Shown: positions 59,124 to 64,000 of the stretch, in pieces
Numbering within the stretch: position 1 is the first letter of the stretch
Layout: each line of letters begins with the position of its first letter
Assembly (NCBI GenBank): GCA_037126765.1
Contig: JBBCBC010000024.1
Location: 13,799,554 to 13,863,553, forward strand
Reading direction: 5' to 3'
Source of the DNA: Stenogyne calaminthoides
Lineage: Eukaryota > Streptophyta > Magnoliopsida > Lamiales > Lamiaceae
DNA: 64,000 nt
Translations under genes and position numbers: made by a program
Notes under the pieces: generated by a model
Database searches by the model: none
What the model saw: the letters and a program-made list of their open reading frames with translations, nothing else
Told to the model about the DNA's origin: nothing

Positions 59124-60979
59124 CTAAAAATTTTTAGATGATTTCATAAAAACCTCTATTTTCTTAAGCAAACTGTCCTCAATGGCTTTTAGATTCTCAT
59201 TCATTCGGAAGAGTTCATCAAATTTAGCCTGAAGGACTTTGAGATCTCCTGCTCGTTTTAGATTGGTAGCTTGTTGTTCATTAATCAACCTTCCATGATT
59301 AGAAGAGACAACCTTTAGAACATCCAGTTCTATGGTCATCTTCTGAACAGTTTCAGTCAATTTATGTTCAGCAGTTCTACTCTCTTTATTTTCTTTTACA
59401 AGCCGGACATTCTCTACCCTTAGGTTATCATTCTCAACTTCCACTCTTGTATAAGTATCTATTGCATTACAGAGATCATCAAGCAATTAGTCATTGTAGA
59501 CCTGCAGATTAATCTCTCCATCAGATGTGCTCAGCACAACAAGTGTGGAACAGAAAATCACATAAGGTTTAGAGATTACCTCAGATTGGTCAGCTTCTCT
59601 GGCCATCAGACAGATGTCATCATCAGATGAGAAGTTCAGATCGTTGGCATCATCTGTGTTGGTTATTAGACAGAAATCTTCCACAGATGAGTATCCAGTC
59701 ATCTGATGGCAAGTAGGAGTCGTCAATACCAGATGTGTCTGCTACCATAGATTTTCTGTCTCTGTATCGTTGATCTCTTTTGTTCCGCTTCTCTTCTCTT
59801 TCTTTAGGAGTCAGGTCGGGGGAGTCTGTGCTGTAGTGACCTGGTTTGTGGCAGTTGAAGCACGTTCCAGATTCTCCAGATCCTCGTCTGTTAGGTGAAT
59901 CATTTCTTTGATAATTTCTGTCAGGTGACATTCCACCTTGCTTGTAGTTAGAATTCCTTCTTTCTGATTTGTCACCATGTCTATCTCCTTTGCGATCATC
60001 CCTTCGATCATCCTTTCTGTCTTCTCTTCGGTCATCTCTTCTGTCATCAGAATTATCTCTTTCTGATGATCTGTCAGTAGATCTCTTGTCTCTTCCTCTG
60101 CTTTGTCTATAATCTTTGTAGATTTTTTTGTATTTTCCCATCTGAACGTTTGATCGTTCAAGCTTTCTGGTCAGCAGAGCAATCTGTTCATCTTTGCTGA
60201 TGATGTTCCCCATTGGTTCAATTGATCGTGAATTGCTACCAGTTGCCTGAAATGCAACATTTTTAGTAGAATTTATGGTAGCATTAGAAGGACCATCATC
60301 TGATTCTCTGCTTCTCTCAATCAGGTCAAATTCACGTGCTTTTAAACTGAAAAATAGATCGTTTGGCTTCATGGTTCCTATATCTTGACAATCTTTGATC
60401 ACTGTTACTTTAGTATCCCATTTCTTTGTCAGTGATCTCAAAATCTTGTAGTTGATATCCTTGTCTGACATTACTCAGCCTAAATCACGCAGTCTGTTGA
60501 CTCCTTGAGTAATTCTTCCATCTAGCTGATCAATTGTCTCATTGGGTAACATCTTCAATTTCTCGAAGTTTACCAGTTCAGCTTGCAATCTTCTATCCTT
60601 AATCAGATCATTACCTTTGCAGATTTCAGCAAAGGTATCCCAAACTTCCTTAGCAGTCTTCAAATACTTGACCTTCTCACGTGTGGTAGAATCCACCATC
60701 TTCGTGATCAGATGTCTGGCCACCGTATCCAGGTTGGACAATTTCCCCTCTTCTGCGTCCATCAGCGAAGGACTCTTTCTGATTCTTGCTCCAACTGGTT
60801 GCGTAGGATCTCCTCCTTCAGCTGGATTATAGTGATAGATGATGATTGGTTCTATCTCAAGAATCTCCCTCATTCTGTTGTTGACGACACCCAGATGGTC
60901 ACTCATATCGAGAGACCAGTCGGCACTCATCGGCAGAGAACTTGGGCACATCATGATTCATCCCAGATGTGTTATCCAT
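59124..60979 (-). pseudogene. TE10 Gag
   Basis: The best start is the ATG at 60977-60979 (MDNTSGMNHDVPKFSADE), which needs a frameshift near 60915 to reach the frame 60954-60475. A TGA at 60472-60474 is in frame with 60471-59650; frames 59726-59487 and 59486-59124 follow. Contents: UBN2-like helical Gag domain; Arg/Asp-rich repeats (RRDDRREDRKDDRRDDR, about 60000-60060); zinc knuckle CFNCHKPGHYSTDS near 59865-59824, whose last Cys is Ser; an acidic segment; then a coiled coil (59480-59150). Confidence 0.82.
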
Positions 60980-61103
60980 GCTTACGTGAGTTTGAAGATT
61001 ATGAGTTTAAAAAAAATGGATTTTTCAAGATCAGTTCAAGTGACCACAAAGATTATTCCTCAAGAATCGATGATATTCAAAGCCAGTGGTCGGAAGAACC
61101 ACT

Positions 61104-61115
61104 GCTCTAATACCA
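61104..61115 (-). promoter_or_regulatory. TE10 primer-binding site (one base off)
   Basis: Minus strand TGGTATTAGAGC next to the LTR edge, differing from the initiator Met-tRNA complement by one C-to-T change. The leader to the Gag ATG is only about 125 bases. Confidence 0.82.
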
Positions 61116-61117
61116 CT

Positions 61118-61527
61118 TGTAGGTCCCGAATTGATTTCGTGATGGTAGAAGTCTAGAGGGGATGGGTGCATAGACTTCTAAAACTTTTGTGCAGATCAAG
61201 TGTGAATATGCAAGTAGCCTAATCAGAGTGCGAGTGAATCAGTACGGACTGATATCCGACTTACTGACAGTTTAGAAGCAGATTAGTTTGGCGTCTATCA
61301 GCTCAACTGTTTGTGCGGAAGATAAGTTAACCCATGTTAAAATTCATTTTTCTCAAACCAGATTCTGAGTAATCTATTTTAGACTAGATGACAAAGGTGT
61401 CAACCGGATCAGATCAGTTGCTTGGTGCAAACCTGATCCAGACTCAGAACATGCATGGAATATAAAGCAGGTAGTGTGATAAGAGTGTAAAGCAGATAAA
61501 TCACACAAGATTTATAGTGGTTCGGAC
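61118..61527 (-). repeat. TE10 5' LTR fragment
   Basis: TGTAGGTCCCGAA at 61118 is the LTR 3' end; it follows TE6 in reverse for about 410 bases to TGGTTCGGA, then meets TE13. Confidence 0.82.
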
Positions 61528-62625
61528 TGTTGGGGTTATACTGAAAAGTATGCTTTTACTTTGTATAACCATACTGAATTTCTGTCTTATTTCCTGAAAT
61601 AAATTATTTATCGCTGATGCTTTAAATATCATTGAATGTTACATATATTTACTGCATAACTGTTCAATAAATAGTATGTGTTACATTATAGTTAATTTAG
61701 TGATACCAGATCACAGAAGATTAAATTAACAGTCCCTTGTAACTAAAAGTACAGAATCCACGACCCAGATGGAAATGAACAAACCATCGTGAAAGTTTGA
61801 AGTGTAAGGCTCAGATTGGCTTGTCTTGACCAAGAGATTGCACTAGTGCATTATGATGCACTGAATGGGACCTATAGGGTGATAAATTCTTCAGTACTGA
61901 AAATAGAAGAATTAGACCTCAGTGGTTCATTATTTCTTAATCTCCGACCCTTAAATAGGATCGTGTGGAATCACTAACCATTGCCTTGACTTATGATGGG
62001 AAGAGAATCAGTGAGTTCCAATACCTTGTATCTTGGGCAATGTTATTGGTTACACGACGATTGCTAAGATTTAATACGGTGAAACGTGTGCAAGTGCGTC
62101 TTGTTTGATTTGTCCCCTTCGGAGGCTCAGAAGTTTTATCATACCAAATCTTGCAAGTGGAATTAGTTTCCGGTATGGATAATAATGTTGAGCCGTTCCT
62201 TGACCAAGGAAAGATGTTAATTAATGTGAAGCTATTTCAGTGGCCTAAATTAATTAATGGACTGGATAATCTTAAACACGGGAAATAATAACCGGGAGCC
62301 ATATTAACAGAAATATGGGTTAAGACGGATAGTGCAATATTAATTATGTAGTGGGATTAATTAATATTTATGGGCTGGGATAATATTGTGGCTCAATATT
62401 GGAAATTCAAGGTCCATTGGAAGGTCCAATCTTAACTGTCCTAAAGGCCCCTCAAGTAGCCCAAAGATAAAGTCCAATAACTGAAAAAGGTGTTTTAAAT
62501 AAAATAAATTTGTTGCTAATTTTTTCATAATTTTCGAAAATCATTGAAGGAAGAAAGAGAAAATATTTTCTTGATTTTCTTGGAAAGATTTTATGGAATA
62601 TGTATTCTTGGAATACAAGATTATC
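61528..62625 (+). mobile_element. TE13: LTR fragment of TE1/TE3-type family
   Basis: TGTTGGGGTTATACTG at 61528, plus orientation. It aligns with the reverse complement of the TE1 LTR down to about 1240, then stops at GATTATC (62625). The remaining third of the LTR and the internal region are missing. No TSD can be defined. It is inserted in or joined to the TE10 5' LTR. Confidence 0.82.
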
Positions 62626-63438
62626 CCAAACGAACCCAGAAATCAGAAACTAGAATCCCTAGTCTGAAATCTTGCGGTAATACAAACTTAACCTAACCTT
62701 TGGGTTTGGGTAAAGATTCGTTTGGTTTCCAACTAGGTTGAGATTTTTCCTTACATTTGTTTAGCCTCAATGCTAAGGATGGGAAAATCTCTCTAAGCTT
62801 AGGATATAACATTTGTGCTTAGATCTAGGGTAGAACACTCTTGAATATATGCGAGTATTTCTTGCTCTGTGTTCTATGGTGGAGATGCTAGATGATTTGA
62901 CTTGATGGGCATTTCACTCATTTTTTCACCCCCTTCCTCTCTTGATAATGAAGGAAGAACTTGTATTTATAGTGCGGATTTGAATGTTACCGTTGGAGAG
63001 AATCACATTCAAATCCATACTACTCTGTAGCTTTTTGCAGCTTTTTCAGTCTTGTCGTCTTCCTCTCATTGGTCCACGTCAGCTGAATCTAATGACTATA
63101 TTCTTCAGTTTCTTCTGAGTCTCTAACGGCTATATTCTTCAGTTTCTTCTGAGTCTCAGGATCTTCAGTTCTATCTGAGCCTTCAGGTTATCTGAACATT
63201 CAGGTTATCTGAGCCTTCAGGTCATCTGAGCCTTCAGGTTATCTGAGCCTTCTGGTTATCTGAGTCTCAGGTTACTCAAGGTTCTTGATTCAGCAGACTT
63301 TTCTTCAGCGGACCTTGTCTGATCAGGCATACTGACACTCAGGCTTACTGAGTTCAGCTCTTCTGAATTAAGACATCCTGACCCTCAGGTCACTTGACTC
63401 AGGCTATCTGATTTCTTCTTGCCTGATCTGATCAGCTT
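62626..63438 (-). repeat. TE14: SIRE-like LTR fragment
   Basis: Most of it (62705-63440) aligns with TE9: the TTTGTTTAGCCTCAATGCTA block, the TTTATAGTG TATA region and the ACCGTTGGAGAGAATCACAT block, then a tandem array of ATCTGAGCCTTCAGGTT-like units (63170-63260). The first 75 bases resemble the TE6/TE10 LTR instead. Both ends are truncated. CAG/CTG words are plentiful here, unlike the homologous part of TE9. Confidence 0.7.
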
Positions 63439-64000
63439 GAGGAGTTGTGATTGTGCAAGCTGTACATTCTGATCGTGAAAATTTTGTGGTGCATCGATTT
63501 CATCAATGTCCGGAGAGTCCTCATAGAGCTACACTTTCAGATGCCTCTTGGGCGGGAGTTTGAACTATGTTATTATCATTCAACCCACTTGGAGGTTCTT
63601 GCATAGGCAAGCCAACTCCAATTACGCTCCCACTGGCTGAAAGACGATCACCTAGTGAAAGACTCCCATCGTGAAAGTTGTTGAATGCTCCCCACTGATT
63701 CCTTGTCATGTTGCTTTGACAAGATATCAGTCTCTTTATTAATTTGTGGTTCTTGAATTTCTTCAAGTTCTATCGACCATCGACCTTGTTCCTTAAACAC
63801 ATAGTCTTCTTCGAGGAACTTGGTCTGCCTAGAAACAATCATTGATTGTTTCTCATGTAGATAGAAGTAATATCCTTTAGTTTGCTTAGGATATCCCACA
63901 AAGTAACCCTTTTCACCTTTGGATTCCACCTTATCGGTAAGCATCTTTTTTCACAATCACGGGGCAACCACATGTTTGATATGTGTAAAAGTTGGCTTCT
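63439..64000 (-). pseudogene. TE15: integrase tail and linker of a TE5-family element, runs off right edge
   Basis: Frames 63944-63648 (KGEKGYFVGYPKQTKGYY, FLEEDYVF, ELEEIQEP) and 63766-63521 (FHDGSLSLGDRLSASGSVIG) match TE7 at 27380-27790 and TE5. Bases 63945-64000 continue into the integrase C-terminal region. RT is cut off at the junction with TE14. Confidence 0.78.

Larger units (their letters stand above)
31071..61527 (-). mobile_element. TE10: long SIRE-like copia element, host of TE11/TE12
   Basis: Minus strand: partial 5' LTR (61527-61118), PBS, gag (60979-59124), protease and integrase (58381 to about 57490), RT and RNase H (57550-55065), a non-coding gap, and a 3' ORF (54086-52632 continued at 32995-31071). 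TE11 splits the 3' ORF. The PPT and 3' LTR are lost at TE7. Features pointing to the SIRE/Maximus lineage: DSGC-type protease, HMDLFGP integrase, YVEQPPGF RT, coiled-coil Gag tail and a sense ORF after pol. Confidence 0.85.

Overview
The window is heterochromatic plant DNA built almost wholly from nested Ty1/copia LTR retrotransposons. I found no host protein-coding gene and no tRNA, rRNA or CRISPR array. A flowering plant, probably a eudicot, is suggested by three things: the elements (primer sites complementary to initiator Met-tRNA, PPTs of the form AAGTGGGAG or AAAGGGGGAAA, 1.2-2.0 kb LTRs), an SIRE-type (Sirevirus) group with an extra ORF 3' of pol, and the AT-rich background. The species cannot be named from the sequence.

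Layout, using local labels TE1-TE15. 1-2318: TE1, minus strand, a 5' LTR plus leader running off the left edge, inserted in TE2. 2319-5087 and 15330-15859: TE2, plus strand, the 3' end of an SIRE-like element (3' ORF, PPT, LTR). Its LTR is split by TE3 (5088-15324, minus), a structurally complete copia element with TSD TGGTT. TE3 carries a solo LTR (TE4, 8149-9404, TSD GCCTT) inside its reverse transcriptase. 15860-20924: TE5, minus, a truncated copia element holding solo LTR TE6 (18162-19638, TSD TGCTC). 20925-31070: TE7, plus, the same family head-to-head with TE5, holding solo LTRs TE8 (23119-24808, TSD CTTAC) and TE9 (25059-26770, TSD GAGAT). 31071-61527: TE10, minus, a long SIRE-like element split by TE11 (33001-52626, minus, TE5/TE7 family, internally deleted), which is itself split by TE12 (35188-49663, plus, complete SIRE-like, TSD GAATG). 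61528-64000: LTR pieces TE13 and TE14 and the edge of another TE5-family copy, TE15.

How the parts relate: each element follows LTR-PBS-gag-PR-IN-RT-RNaseH-(3' ORF in SIRE-like copies)-PPT-LTR. Almost every coding region is broken, so any movement would need proteins supplied in trans. TE12 is the best preserved and probably among the youngest: it is the innermost insertion, its TSD is perfect and its frames are long. Its two frameshifts in IN/RT both fall in short T runs.

Points most worth a second look: (1) sharply bounded patches in which CAG/CTG trinucleotides are nearly erased relative to homologous copies, which looks like a methylation-linked base-calling artefact or an unusual mutational process; (2) the conserved sense-strand 3' ORF of the SIRE-like elements; (3) the head-to-head TE5/TE7 pair, a large potential hairpin; (4) the number of perfectly bounded solo LTRs. 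I did not find a clear new biological system beyond these.
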